Notes: generated by a model from the letters alone, not told the origin. A stretch of DNA of 64,000 nt from Agromyces lapidis (GCF_009749405.1 NZ_WBIQ01000007.1:1-64000), one strand, 5' to 3'; shown: positions 22,403-30,350, counted from the first letter of the stretch. A program made the numbers and translations.

Positions 22403-22436
22403 AAAGTCCCGGAAACCTGAGGGTTTCCGGGACTTT
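22403..22436 (+). terminator. terminator after tRNA-Pro
   Basis: A perfect 15-bp stem (22403-22417 with 22422-22436) with loop TGAG begins two bases after the tRNA CCA. It is element DNA and replaces the original tRNA terminator now found at 30306-30350. Its 3' arm contains GGGTTTCCGG, also found near the right end. Confidence 0.85.
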
Positions 22437-22579
22437 GAGGTTAAGAGATTTGATCCTCCCATCGAAAACCCATCACTTTCACTTCTGCAGCACCTCTGAT
22501 CCGGACTTCCCGTCTGAGATGGCCGTGTCGTCACCGGTCGGTTCCGATAGCTCAGGGGCGCAATGCGCACCTGACCGGT

Positions 22580-22816
22580 ATGAACACGCACGAGGATCTG
22601 CCGATCAGTTCCGCGACGGTGCCCGCCGACGCATTCGGGCTCGAGCCGCTGTTGGACATCTCCGAGTTGGCCGCCTATCTGGGTGTGCCCGTTTCGACGC
22701 TCTACGACTGGCGCACTCGCGGCAAAGGGCCGGCCGCGTACCGTTTCGGCAAACACCTGAAGTTCGCCGCCTCCGACGTGCGCGACTGGGTGGCCGAGCA
22801 GCGGGAATCGGCGTAG
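22580..22816 (+). CDS. xis: excisionase-like helix-turn-helix protein
   Basis: A 78-aa protein with a MerR-like HTH_17 fold: LLDISELAAYLGVPVSTLYDWRTRGKGPAAYRFGKHLKFAASDVRDWVAEQ. This pattern is typical of excisionases and recombination directionality factors encoded just before integrases. It lies 36 bases before int. No clear ribosome-binding site precedes ATG 22580. Confidence 0.87.
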   Translation: MNTHEDLPISSATVPADAFGLEPLLDISELAAYLGVPVSTLYDWRTRGKGPAAYRFGKHLKFAASDVRDWVAEQRESA

Positions 22817-22852
22817 CCCACGCTTCGATGTTCCGAGGGGTGGCGAACTGAC

Positions 22853-24046
22853 ATGGGCCGACCACGATTGACCATCGGCAGCTTCGGCGATATCACCACG
22901 CGGATCCTGCCATCCGGGCGATTCGAAGCCCGCACCCGCTACCGAGACTGGGACGGTCGCTCACGCATCGTGCAGGCCACTGCCGACACCGCCAAGGCAG
23001 CCGAGCGAGCACTCAAGCAGAAGCTGGCAGGGCGCTCGGAGCTCCAACCCGCATCCGGCACCGGCCACTTGACGCCGGACAGCGCCTTCGGCGACCTCGT
23101 CGCGTACTGGCTGCAGGACATCGACCTCGAAGGCCGGATCTCCAAGACGACTCGGATCCTGTACGAGCGCAACATGCGCACCCTCGTGCTGCCGGTGTTC
23201 GAGCACCTGACCCTGCGTGAGATCGGGGTGGCGCGCTGCGACCGCTTCATCAAGGAGCAGGCGAGGATCTCGTACAACCGCGCCAAGCAGTCGCGCGTCG
23301 TGCTGCGGCTCGCGCTCGAACTCGCGGTGCGGCACGAGGTGCTGCCAGCCAACCCGATGCATCACGTCTCCCGCGTGCACCGTGAGGCTCGGATGCCCGA
23401 CGCGCTGACGAGCGTCGAGGTGAACGCGATCCGCGCCGTGATCGCCCGCTGGGAGTCCGGCGTCGACCACCTCTCAGGTCCCCGGCCCGATGGGCAGCTC
23501 GGCGCGATCGTCGAGGTCATGCTCGGCACGTCCGCCCGTATCGGTGAGGTACTCGCGATCCGACGGCGCGACATCGACGTCACCGGTCCGACGCCGACGA
23601 TCCGCATCGCCGGCACGATCATCAGCCGTGCTGGCGAGCCGACGTTCCGGCAAGACCATCCGAAGACGGCGCAGTCACGGCGCATCGTCGCCTTGCCGTC
23701 ATATACGGCCGAGGCGGTGCGGCGTCGACTCGCGGTCACCCGCGACCCAGATCCGGCGTCGCTGGTGTTCCGCTCGCGCGAGGGCACTCCGCTCACCACC
23801 GCCAACGTCCGGCGCCAGCTGCGACACGTGCTCGAGCGGGCCGGCATTGGCGGAGTGACACCGCACCTGTTCCGGCGCACCGTCGCGACCGCCGTGAACA
23901 ACAACGCGAGCGTCGAACTCGCCGCCGAGTTGCTCGGGCACACCGATACGAAGATCACGGTGCAGCACTACATCCAGCGTCGGGAGCTGGTGAACCCAGC
24001 GACGGCGGAGCTTCTGGAGCGGGCGTTCAGGCGCGATGACGACTGA
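22853..24046 (+). CDS. int: tyrosine site-specific integrase
   Basis: A 397-aa phage-type integrase. It has an N-terminal arm-binding region (residues 1-60), a core-binding SAM-like domain (~75-175) and a catalytic domain with Arg in LGTSARIGEVLAIR (~228), His-x-x-Arg in PHLFRRTVAT (~337-340), His in LLGHTDT and the nucleophile Tyr in VQHYIQRRE (~373). All catalytic residues are intact, so the element may still excise. Position next to the tRNA attachment site is standard. Confidence 0.95.
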   Translation: MGRPRLTIGSFGDITTRILPSGRFEARTRYRDWDGRSRIVQATADTAKAAERALKQKLAGRSELQPASGTGHLTPDSAFGDLVAYWLQDIDLEGRISKTTRILYERNMRTLVLPVFEHLTLREIGVARCDRFIKEQARISYNRAKQSRVVLRLALELAVRHEVLPANPMHHVSRVHREARMPDALTSVEVNAIRAVIARWESGVDHLSGPRPDGQLGAIVEVMLGTSARIGEVLAIRRRDIDVTGPTPTIRIAGTIISRAGEPTFRQDHPKTAQSRRIVALPSYTAEAVRRRLAVTRDPDPASLVFRSREGTPLTTANVRRQLRHVLERAGIGGVTPHLFRRTVATAVNNNASVELAAELLGHTDTKITVQHYIQRRELVNPATAELLERAFRRDDD

Positions 24047-24096
24047 TCGACATGCCCGGCAAGGACCGACGGTCAACAGGGATCGGTGGTATTCGT

Positions 24097-24123
24097 ACGG
24101 TGCCGCTGAATCTGCGGCACCGT
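24097..24123 (+). terminator. int terminator hairpin 1
   Basis: A perfect 10-bp stem (24097-24106 with 24114-24123) with loop TGAATCT, followed by TGATAGGGGTTTT. Confidence 0.7.
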
Positions 24124-24139
24124 CTGATAGGGGTTTTGA

Positions 24140-24164
24140 CGGTGGGGGCGAATCGCCCCCACCG
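24140..24164 (+). terminator. int terminator hairpin 2
   Basis: A perfect 11-bp stem (24140-24150 with 24154-24164) with loop AAT, followed by TGATCAGGGGTTTT. The two hairpins and their AGGGGTTTT tails look like a duplicated terminator that insulates int from the cargo. The rest of the 381-bp gap (24165-24427) shows no convincing gene. Confidence 0.75.
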
Positions 24165-24427
24165 CGTGATCAGGGGTTTTCTCCTTGAGGCACGATCGCG
24201 CCCGTGACAAGTGTGCGCGTCACCCGATCTGTACGGCTTCGATTGCACGGCATGGGCGAGGCGATGTGCGGGGCCCAGATCACTCCCATGACATGTAGGT
24301 GCGCACGTGCTCCCTCGCGTGCAACGCTGCGCACCTGTTGCCGTCTCCTTCACTATCTCCGACCCAAACGTCGCCCGTCTCGGTCTGATCGCTGACAACG
24401 TTCACTTTCGTCGCGAACGCAGATCGG

Positions 24428-25099
24428 CTACTGCAATGGCTTCCCGAGAGACTCGAAGTCACGTTCGGCCAGGTACTGCCGGAGGTACTCCTTATGGCCG
24501 GTATGGTCGCCGAGGCTCACGGACAGCACGTACGCGTGCAACAGTCGTTCTGCGTCGCTTCGTCGTCCCCGGGCGATGAGAAGATCGGCAACGTCGAGGG
24601 CTGCTGCTTCCGGCGTGATCGGGCCGAAAGCGCGCGGACCCTGTTCCTCGTACGAATCGAGAACCTGATCTGCGCTGCTGAACAGATCGAGGTGAGGCAG
24701 AGCCCGAGTGGCGAGTACTCGACATACTTCCTCCACGGAGAGGCGATCCCGAAGATCCCACCACTGGTCGAAGCCGCCAGGCATGAAATCGCCTAGTCCC
24801 CACCTCAGTTGACAGTTGTAGTCATTGATCCAGCTAGCCCTGGGCGAGCCCATCCGATTCATCTCGGGGACGTAGACACCAAGATTCACGCGATAGCGCC
24901 CATAGAGATCTGGAACCAGCCCGGGAACCGCATGCTTCCCACTCGGGTCAAACGGACCAAGCTGCACCGAGACGTGATGTAAGAGTCCATCATTCGCAGC
25001 CCGATTGAAGCTATTGACCCGTTTCCGAAACCCGGCAGGTTTGAGGTAATCGCTCAACGCAGCGGAGATCGTCTTCGCGAGATCGCCGTTGTCTGTCAT
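24428..25099 (-). CDS. DUF4304-type hypothetical protein
   Basis: A 223-aa protein whose N-terminal half (AALSDYLKPAGFRKRVNSFNRAANDGLLHHVSVQLG) matches the DUF4304 pattern from memory: a phosphopeptide-like GF-x-R/K-x4-F core followed by a beta-strand. The C-terminal part is helical (DVADLLIARGRRSDAERLLHAYV). ATG 25099 is preceded by GAGGCGGAG; an in-frame ATG at 25174 is less likely. DUF4304 proteins are of unknown function and often sit in accessory loci. Confidence 0.65.
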   Translation of the reverse strand: MTDNGDLAKTISAALSDYLKPAGFRKRVNSFNRAANDGLLHHVSVQLGPFDPSGKHAVPGLVPDLYGRYRVNLGVYVPEMNRMGSPRASWINDYNCQLRWGLGDFMPGGFDQWWDLRDRLSVEEVCRVLATRALPHLDLFSSADQVLDSYEEQGPRAFGPITPEAAALDVADLLIARGRRSDAERLLHAYVLSVSLGDHTGHKEYLRQYLAERDFESLGKPLQ

Positions 25100-25221
25100 G
25101 CACACTCCGCCTCGCTCCTCTGAATACCGCCAATGATCATTCCAGAATTCGTTACGCATGACGGATGACGGCACGAACTCCCGTTTATGGACGACTCAGG
25201 CCACTCTCACCCGCCCGTCGC

Positions 25222-26103
25222 TCAGAGGAGTCGCTGATCCGGTGCCACGGAAATCAGGGAGTAGCTCGGGTGTGATTTGGTGCCATCCGCGCGAAGTGTG
25301 ACGAGCCTCTCAATGCGTGCCACGACGGGCTGACCTACAAATTCCATAACCGAGGCGAGCTGTGCGTCGTCCTCGATCGCCCCGAAATATTCGTGGCCGC
25401 TGTCTCTTTCCTCGATGTAGAAGAGGCGCCGTCGCGTTCGAAGTCCGTCCATGATTCCAAAGACGGTAAGCGTGTCACGCTTGTCCTGCACGCCCGACAG
25501 CAGCTCAGGCACCTCGCGAGCCTGCTTCGCCGTTAGAACGGAGTGCTCACGCTCGGTGGAGCCTGTCGGAGTCATCGATAAGGATATTGACGCCTCGGGA
25601 CCAAGCGATGCCGCAAGCGCCTTCACCGCTGAGCGGTATTGCGGCCTGCGAAGGGGGAGCGCGCGTAGCGCCTGATCGTCGCCGGCATCCTCGGGAAGAA
25701 TGCCAAGCAGTTCAAGCACCGCGTTCTCGGAGAGGTGTGCCATCGGGCTACGCTCCATTGCGTCGCGGTCGATGTCTGTCTCGGGAAACTCGAAGTACAG
25801 CGTGCCGTGTGACTGGGCTACCGGCAGTAGCGGGGCACGATCGACGAGGCCGGCTTGGACCGTGATGGCCGCGTTCTTCGGGTCAAGCAGAGCCTTCGCG
25901 GCGAGCGCTGTTGCGCGCTGAAGGGCAGCAGTGAGGTTCGCCACAACCGTAGCGGTTACCGGTCCATCGATGTCGACGCGTAGCTGCGTCGCCGGCGGAC
26001 TGAACCGTTCGCGCAACGTCAGGAGCGAGTTCCGGCGATATTTGTCCACGCGCGTTTCGTTGCCGATGGTGGACAGGAGAGCGTCGATCTCGTCGCGAAT
26101 CAC
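25222..26103 (-). CDS. unrecognised island protein, operon with 26100-26624
   Basis: A 293-aa soluble protein. The GTG start at 26103 overlaps the upstream stop (GTGA). Visible features are an N-terminal helical region (VIRDEIDALLSTIG...YRRNSLLTLRERF), an alpha/beta middle with SHGTLYFEFPETDIDRD, and a beta-rich C terminus (RRRLFYIEERDSGHEYFGAIEDD, VVARIERLVTLRADGT). No known catalytic motif is seen. Coupling to a degenerate nucleotidyltransferase-like protein suggests they act together. Confidence 0.7.
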   Translation of the reverse strand: MIRDEIDALLSTIGNETRVDKYRRNSLLTLRERFSPPATQLRVDIDGPVTATVVANLTAALQRATALAAKALLDPKNAAITVQAGLVDRAPLLPVAQSHGTLYFEFPETDIDRDAMERSPMAHLSENAVLELLGILPEDAGDDQALRALPLRRPQYRSAVKALAASLGPEASISLSMTPTGSTEREHSVLTAKQAREVPELLSGVQDKRDTLTVFGIMDGLRTRRRLFYIEERDSGHEYFGAIEDDAQLASVMEFVGQPVVARIERLVTLRADGTKSHPSYSLISVAPDQRLL

Positions 26104-26624
26104 CACTCCACCTCCACAACGCCCCTGTGCCCAGGAAGATCCTCGCCTGACAGCAGAGTAGACGTGCCCATCCACGTCGTCACCTGGTCGACGTCGTCGG
26201 GGACGACGAAGAACGACTCGATCCTGCCGGCGAAGGGGTGCAACACTTCGAAGTAGTCCGGGCCGAGGGACCCGACAATCACGTCGTGAAGGGACATGCA
26301 GAGCTGAAACCGTGCCTCCTCGGTATCTGTCCAGAGTTCCATCGAGCTTGGCTCGTCGGGGACGACGGCCACCTCCGGTGCCTCACACGGGCCAACCTGA
26401 CGCGAGATGAAGGTGCCTCCGATCAGAAGCCGTCCACTCGGGAAGAGTTCCTTCGAGTGCTTCAGGAGGTGCTCGAGTGCCATCCACGTCGTGCGGCGGT
26501 CCCACTCCGACGTGTGAGCGACGAACTCTGCGTAGATGTCTTCCATCTCAAGTGGGTGGCATCCGGGCACCAGCCAGCCAGTTCCGGGATCGAGCAGCAC
26601 TGCCCAGTCGGGAGAGTCGGTCAC
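26100..26624 (-). CDS. DUF6932-like degenerate nucleotidyltransferase protein
   Basis: A 174-aa protein. WLVPGCHPLEMEDIYAEFV, followed by helices and LLIGGTFISRQ (Gly69-Gly70) then P-E-V-A-V-V (84-89), resembles DUF6932 proteins, whose fold is nucleotidyltransferase-like. The D-x-D metal motif expected after the glycine motif is missing (E-V-A instead), so activity is doubtful. GTG 26624 is chosen because CATAAT lies six bases upstream, giving a leaderless mRNA; the frame is open to 26648. Family assignment is from recall and uncertain. Confidence 0.6.
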   Translation of the reverse strand: MTDSPDWAVLLDPGTGWLVPGCHPLEMEDIYAEFVAHTSEWDRRTTWMALEHLLKHSKELFPSGRLLIGGTFISRQVGPCEAPEVAVVPDEPSSMELWTDTEEARFQLCMSLHDVIVGSLGPDYFEVLHPFAGRIESFFVVPDDVDQVTTWMGTSTLLSGEDLPGHRGVVEVEW

Positions 26625-26630
26625 GGGCCG

Positions 26631-26636
26631 ATTATG
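26631..26636 (-). promoter_or_regulatory. leaderless promoter -10 of island two-gene operon
   Basis: On the minus strand CATAAT ends seven bases before GTG 26624. The 26637-26882 gap upstream has a TTGACA on the plus strand (26724-26729) without a matching -10 or gene; nothing else is seen there. Confidence 0.5.
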
Positions 26637-26882
26637 ACATAGGGGCACGCGCGCACCTGTCTGCCGCTAGGGAGAATGTGGCGCTTGCTTGTGGCTCCCG
26701 CGACTCGTAGCGTGACGACGCTCTTGACATGCACAGCGGCAGGGACCGATGTACTACTTGTCATCGATCAGATGTCGGAAGCGGAGAGGGCGACGTGTGG
26801 GTGCGGTAATAAGCGCGCCCGCAAAGCCGGTTCGTCAGCGGACGTCCGGAAGCGGATCCCGCATTAGGCGGTTGGATCGGAG

Positions 26883-27500
26883 TTACGGAGCAACGCGACC
26901 GAGGGCGTCAACGAATCGCCGCGCCCAGTCCAGTTCTGCCCTGACGTCTGGAGCGCTGAGTTCTTGGCGCCTGATCGCACGTGGTCGCGACTGGCGTTCG
27001 ATGTCGCCTTCATGCACGACCGCGTTCCTTCGCACGGCCAAGGAATTGAGATGCGCCTTGATGTCCGCTGCTGGCTCACCCATTTCGGTGCCAAGGCTTG
27101 CCCACATCCGGGGTACTCCGGCGAGCGAAAGTGCCTGCTCGACCTTCCGGGCAGACTGGTAGGTATCCTGAAGGATCCGCTTGTGAAGCGCGTTGCGAGC
27201 ACGGATCATCGGACGATCGGCCCGACCCTCTCGACGAGCCTGGACACTACTCCTGCCCATTTCGACCAGCGCCTCGAACGGGACATCGAGCTTCGAGAGG
27301 TCGCGCGGGAGTGTGGAATCGAGGTCGACGGACCGGACAAGCCAGTGCAGGTAGGTGTCGATTGAGGCGACTCCCATCGCCCACGCCAGACGACGGACGT
27401 CTGTCCGCAGCCCCGTTGCAAGTGAAGGCGCGTCGAGCGTGAGTAGCTGATCGGCACGATCCAAGACATCTGTTGCGGCCATGTGCGGTGTGACTGGCAT
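26883..27500 (-). CDS. HEPN-motif protein (RiboL-PSP-HEPN-like)
   Basis: A 205-aa all-helical protein. The R-x4-H signature of HEPN ribonucleases is present as RRNAVVHEGD (Arg158, Asn159, His163), preceded by a long helical region that includes DTYLHWLVRS and PFEALVEMGR. RN-x3-H is the active-site form in many toxins and defence RNases. ATG 27500 follows AAGGGGG, and TAGGGT (27523-27528, minus strand) is a good -10. HEPN proteins occur both as toxins and as non-toxic structural domains, so function is inferred. The longer frame to 27584 has no ribosome-binding support. Confidence 0.72.
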   Translation of the reverse strand: MPVTPHMAATDVLDRADQLLTLDAPSLATGLRTDVRRLAWAMGVASIDTYLHWLVRSVDLDSTLPRDLSKLDVPFEALVEMGRSSVQARREGRADRPMIRARNALHKRILQDTYQSARKVEQALSLAGVPRMWASLGTEMGEPAADIKAHLNSLAVRRNAVVHEGDIERQSRPRAIRRQELSAPDVRAELDWARRFVDALGRVAP

Positions 27501-27631
27501 TGGCGCCCCCTTGGTTGCACCTACCCTAGCGACGGCCCGAGCGCGTATCGGCTGCACCGATTCCCGCCATGGCCGCGCCCGCAAGCGGATCCCTGATCGG
27601 AACGCTCTGCAAGGCGGCTGCGTTCGCTCGG

Positions 27632-28003
27632 TTACTCGGTCAGCTCGAGAGTTGGCGGGTCCGCCTCGAGTACGATGAGGCCGAAGTCGCCGGACAGCCG
27701 GTACCTTGCTCCCTCGACTTCGAACTTATCGAAGGACCCGAAATCTGGCTGCCCGGTTGCGTCCACGGCTGGAGGCGCCCCTTGTTCCGCCCACGACAAC
27801 GTCGAGACGCCATCGAATCGCAGGATCCCGCGGCGGTAGCAGTATTGCTCCTCAGCGGCCGGCGTCCGATAGACAGGATGTTGCTCGCGAAGCACTACGT
27901 CTACGGCCAGAACGAGCGAACCGGGTTGCGCCGAGATGGAGAGCACCCAACTGTCTTCGAGATACACGTTCTCAAGCGCCGGGATAGACCAGTAGTCAGT
28001 CAT
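27632..28003 (-). CDS. hypothetical island protein upstream of HEPN gene
   Basis: A 123-aa soluble beta-rich protein (MTDYWSIPALENVYLEDSWVLSISAQPGSLVLAVDVVL...) with an acidic composition; the pattern resembles small single-domain immunity or antitoxin proteins but no family is recognised. GGGGTG precedes ATG 28003. A 131-base gap with its own -10 separates it from the HEPN gene, so cotranscription is possible but not shown. The overlapping plus-strand frame 27569-28093 is Arg/Pro-rich and judged a shadow. Confidence 0.6.
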   Translation of the reverse strand: MTDYWSIPALENVYLEDSWVLSISAQPGSLVLAVDVVLREQHPVYRTPAAEEQYCYRRGILRFDGVSTLSWAEQGAPPAVDATGQPDFGSFDKFEVEGARYRLSGDFGLIVLEADPPTLELTE

Positions 28004-28295
28004 CGCGGCACCCCGCCACGTACGATTCTGCGCGAATCCATCTCAGAAGCATGGCATCACTTCGCCACCGGCCATCTCGGCGTCGCCCGCTGAAGGTTCG
28101 CCACCGGGCTGCGCGACGCGATGGGTTTCGCGAGTTCGGGGGGTGTCGCAGATACCCCGCCCGCACCAAGGCCCGATGAACGTGCCTCGAACGCAACAGC
28201 CCAACGCATGCCGTCGGCAATCTCCGCGTGCCGAACCGAGCCTCTCTTTAGATCCTCGCGGATCGTCCCACGCCTCTTGCAGATCGAGGCGTTCG

Positions 28296-28318
28296 CTGTT
28301 TCGTCGGTGACGAAACAG
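28296..28318. promoter_or_regulatory. perfect 10-bp inverted repeat, candidate operator
   Basis: CTGTTTCGTC and GACGAAACAG are separated by GGT and lie 25 bases before the start codon of the zinc-ribbon gene. The size and position fit a dimeric repressor site. It has no T tract and is upstream of a gene, so it is unlikely to be a terminator. Confidence 0.6.
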
Positions 28319-28342
28319 GGTGGCTTGGCGCACCTTCGGAGC

Positions 28343-28780
28343 ATGAGGATCCGGCAGAAGACCACGATCCGGCGGATCCTGCCGACCCAGTGCATCCGGT
28401 GCGGAGCGTCGCTGCCGGCGCCTGCGACCACCGGTCGTCCACGCGTCTATTGCGGGCCTGCATGCCGCAAGGCGGCCTACGACGACAGGCGAGCCCGGAA
28501 GCCGGAGGCGTTTCAAATCCGAGTTGTTGAGCGCATTGCCGTGGAAACGGTTGAGACCATCTCCACCGTCGACGAGGGCCACGACATCATCGAGTGCTTG
28601 CGGCGTGTCTGCGCATCGCCCCGTGCGGTCACAAATGTCCTGTCCGCTCTGAGTGGCTTGGTCCGATCGGGCACCCTGCGGCTGGACGGAAAGTGGGCGC
28701 CCGTCGTGCGCGCGATCACCGAGCTGAACCGCGCCATCCTGGATGCTTCCGAGCGCGACCGGTGGCACCGAAGGCGCTGA
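28343..28780 (+). CDS. zinc-ribbon hypothetical protein
   Basis: A 145-aa protein. An N-terminal zinc ribbon has ligands Cys17, Cys20, Cys37 and Cys41 (C-x2-C, then YCGPACRKAAY), followed by a helical region (DIIECLRRVCASPRAVTNVLSALSGLVRSG). Similar short zinc-ribbon proteins occur on actinobacterial mobile elements; the function is unknown, DNA binding being likely. ATG 28343 follows CGGAG; the longer frame from 28121 crosses the inverted repeat and is disfavoured. Confidence 0.7.
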   Translation: MRIRQKTTIRRILPTQCIRCGASLPAPATTGRPRVYCGPACRKAAYDDRRARKPEAFQIRVVERIAVETVETISTVDEGHDIIECLRRVCASPRAVTNVLSALSGLVRSGTLRLDGKWAPVVRAITELNRAILDASERDRWHRRR

Positions 28781-28943
28781 GGACGATCGCGGCTTAGGGC
28801 ACCGTCCCCGGGACATCCTCGCGGGCGGGCCACAGGGGAATCTCGGGCGGCCGGTTGTCGCTTAGGCGCTGATGTAGAACGCGAGCGCCGGTGGGGGACC
28901 GGCCTGCGGTGCTCACCCGGCGAAACCTTGTCGCCGGCCGCCG

Positions 28944-29441
28944 TCAATATCGGCGCCGAGTCCATCGCAGGGGCCAGACGAAGTGGGCGATCGAGAACGC
29001 GAACAGCGACCACGCGATGAGGAGGGCCCAGCCATTCACGTCGCGCGCTTCGTACGGTCCGAACTCATCCATCACCATCGCGACGGGCGCTGCGGCAATA
29101 ACGATCTCGATGACCACGAACCCGAGAGCAATGCCCGCGACCGTCAGCTCGCCGTTCGCAAGCCACCGCGACCGGAGTCTGGGCATGAGCCGGAGAGGCA
29201 GGCCGACCAGGAGCGCGACGACCATCGAGATCACGGCGATCGAGACAGCGCCCACGATCCATCCGATCAACGATGTAGCGCCGTCGTACCAGGTCGCCCA
29301 CCCGACCATGAGCCCAATGGCAGTACCGAAGAGCACGAACCCACCCAGGAAGAACTGCATCACCGTGAGCCGCCCGATGGCCTCTCCCCAAGGCGGCAGG
29401 CGTCTCATCCCTAGCGTCGATCTCGCAGTGTTCGGGTCCAC
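28944..29441 (-). CDS. four-helix membrane protein
   Basis: A 165-aa integral membrane protein with four hydrophobic segments: MQFFLGGFVLFGTAIGLMVGW, LIGWIVGAVSIAVISMVVALLVG, LTVAGIALGFVVIEIVIAAAPVAM and WALLIAWSLFAFSIAHFVW. The GTG start 29441 has TAGGAT (29448-29453) six bases upstream, a leaderless arrangement. The gap 28781-28943 is empty. Family not recognised. Confidence 0.7.
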   Translation of the reverse strand: MDPNTARSTLGMRRLPPWGEAIGRLTVMQFFLGGFVLFGTAIGLMVGWATWYDGATSLIGWIVGAVSIAVISMVVALLVGLPLRLMPRLRSRWLANGELTVAGIALGFVVIEIVIAAAPVAMVMDEFGPYEARDVNGWALLIAWSLFAFSIAHFVWPLRWTRRRY

Positions 29442-29584
29442 GCAGCGATCCTATGGGCACGCTGACGCAGTGCGCCGATCTCCACGCATGGCCGACGCGA
29501 TCCGTCGGCGAGGGATCCTGCCACGCGCGTTAGCGACCGACATCGGCTGTTGACTTCGCCGGTTCACTTCGCGAGTATTCGCGC

Positions 29585-29974
29585 ATGAGTGACAAGTCCG
29601 ATTCCGAGCAGATCGACGACATCATCGCGCAGCAGAGCGGCTGGAAACAGGACGTGCTCGTCGCGCTTCGAGCTGCGATCATGGCCGGCGACCCGGCTGC
29701 CGTCGAGGTGGTCAAGTACAAGAAGCCCTCCAAACCGGAGGGGGTTCCGTTCTGGACGCATGACGGAGACGTCTGCTTCGTCGACGTGCTCAAGAGTGCT
29801 GTGCGGCTGACGTTCGCGAAGGGTGCCCGAATGGAGAGCAGCGATCTCTTCAACACCCGGCTGGACAGCAAAGTCGTCCGAGCCATCGACTATTTCGATG
29901 GAGACCGCGTGGACGAAGCGGCGGTCAAGGCGCTCGTGGTCGAGGCCGTTGAACTCAACGTCGCAGCCAGGTGA
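29585..29974 (+). CDS. DUF1801 (YdhG-like) domain protein
   Basis: A 129-aa protein with the DUF1801 layout: an N-terminal helix (IDDIIAQQSGWKQDVLVALRAAIMAGDPAAVEVVKYKKP), then GVPFWTHDGDVCFVDVLKSAVRLTFAKGARM and a C-terminal helix. It belongs to the iron-chaperone-like YdhG/frataxin-related fold; role unknown. Last gene of the element. The following 290 bases to the right repeat hold no gene. Confidence 0.75.
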   Translation: MSDKSDSEQIDDIIAQQSGWKQDVLVALRAAIMAGDPAAVEVVKYKKPSKPEGVPFWTHDGDVCFVDVLKSAVRLTFAKGARMESSDLFNTRLDSKVVRAIDYFDGDRVDEAAVKALVVEAVELNVAAR

Positions 29975-30219
29975 CAGGTGACGGAAGAGCCGAACCGGTC
30001 ACCCACGTCATGCAATCGATCGCGACCTTCGCGTCGCCTGACCGATGCGAGGACTGCGCGTGAATCCGAGTCAGGCAGCGGCTACTCATGGGCCATCATG
30101 CCGGGTCTCGGGAGTTCCCATCATTTACCCATCAGATTCACCCGTGAGGGACTCCAAGCGACCGGATAGAATCGGAGACAGCGAACCGTCCGGTTCCCTG
30201 TAAACACAAGGGAATCCGC

Positions 30220-30241
30220 GGGTTTCCGGAGATTTCCGGAG
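30220..30241 (+). repeat. candidate integrase arm sites
   Basis: GGGTTTCCGGAG then ATTTCCGGAG form two copies of TTTCCGGAG with a 10-base period, about 25 bases inside the right end. GGGTTTCCGG also occurs at 22421-22430 near the left end in the same orientation. Such paired motifs are typical of arm-type binding sites, but this is inference. Confidence 0.4.
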
Positions 30242-30266
30242 GTGACCGGCAGACGCCTGAATCCTC

Positions 30267-30302
30267 CAAGGGGTCGCAGGTTCAAATCCTGTCAGCCCGA
30301 CC
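30267..30302 (+). repeat. attR: attachment site, right
   Basis: An exact copy of 22365-22400, without the 5' half of a tRNA. The following base is G where the left copy has A, so the chromosome before insertion would have had a tRNA ending ...GACCG, without a full encoded CCA. Confidence 0.93.
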
Positions 30303-30305
30303 GAG

Positions 30306-30350
30306 GAGAGGCTCGGAATCACGCGGAAGTCGCGAGATTCCGAGCCTCTC
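30306..30350 (+). terminator. displaced original tRNA-Pro terminator
   Basis: A perfect 15-bp stem (30306-30320 with 30336-30350) with a 15-base loop, four bases past the right attachment site. It probably terminated tRNA-Pro before the element inserted. The rest of the gap to 30519 holds a weaker 7-bp hairpin (30410-30429) and no gene. Confidence 0.7.

Noticed and set aside
24165-24427. Short open frames in the gap after int
   Set aside because: No start signals, no hydrophobic or domain pattern, and frames overlap each other on both strands.
26676-26867. 63-aa open frame on the plus strand between island genes, after a TTGACA
   Set aside because: No -10 at correct spacing, no ribosome-binding site and no recognisable protein pattern; a few bases resemble 27569-27598 but the match is short.
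27569-28093. 174-aa plus-strand frame overlapping 27632-28003
   Set aside because: Its composition (Arg, Pro, Leu) is that of an antisense shadow, while the minus-strand protein has normal composition and a ribosome-binding site.
30267-30302. A second tRNA gene at the right end of the island
   Set aside because: Only the 3' half of a tRNA is present; no D arm or 5' acceptor strand precedes it. It is the duplicated attachment site.
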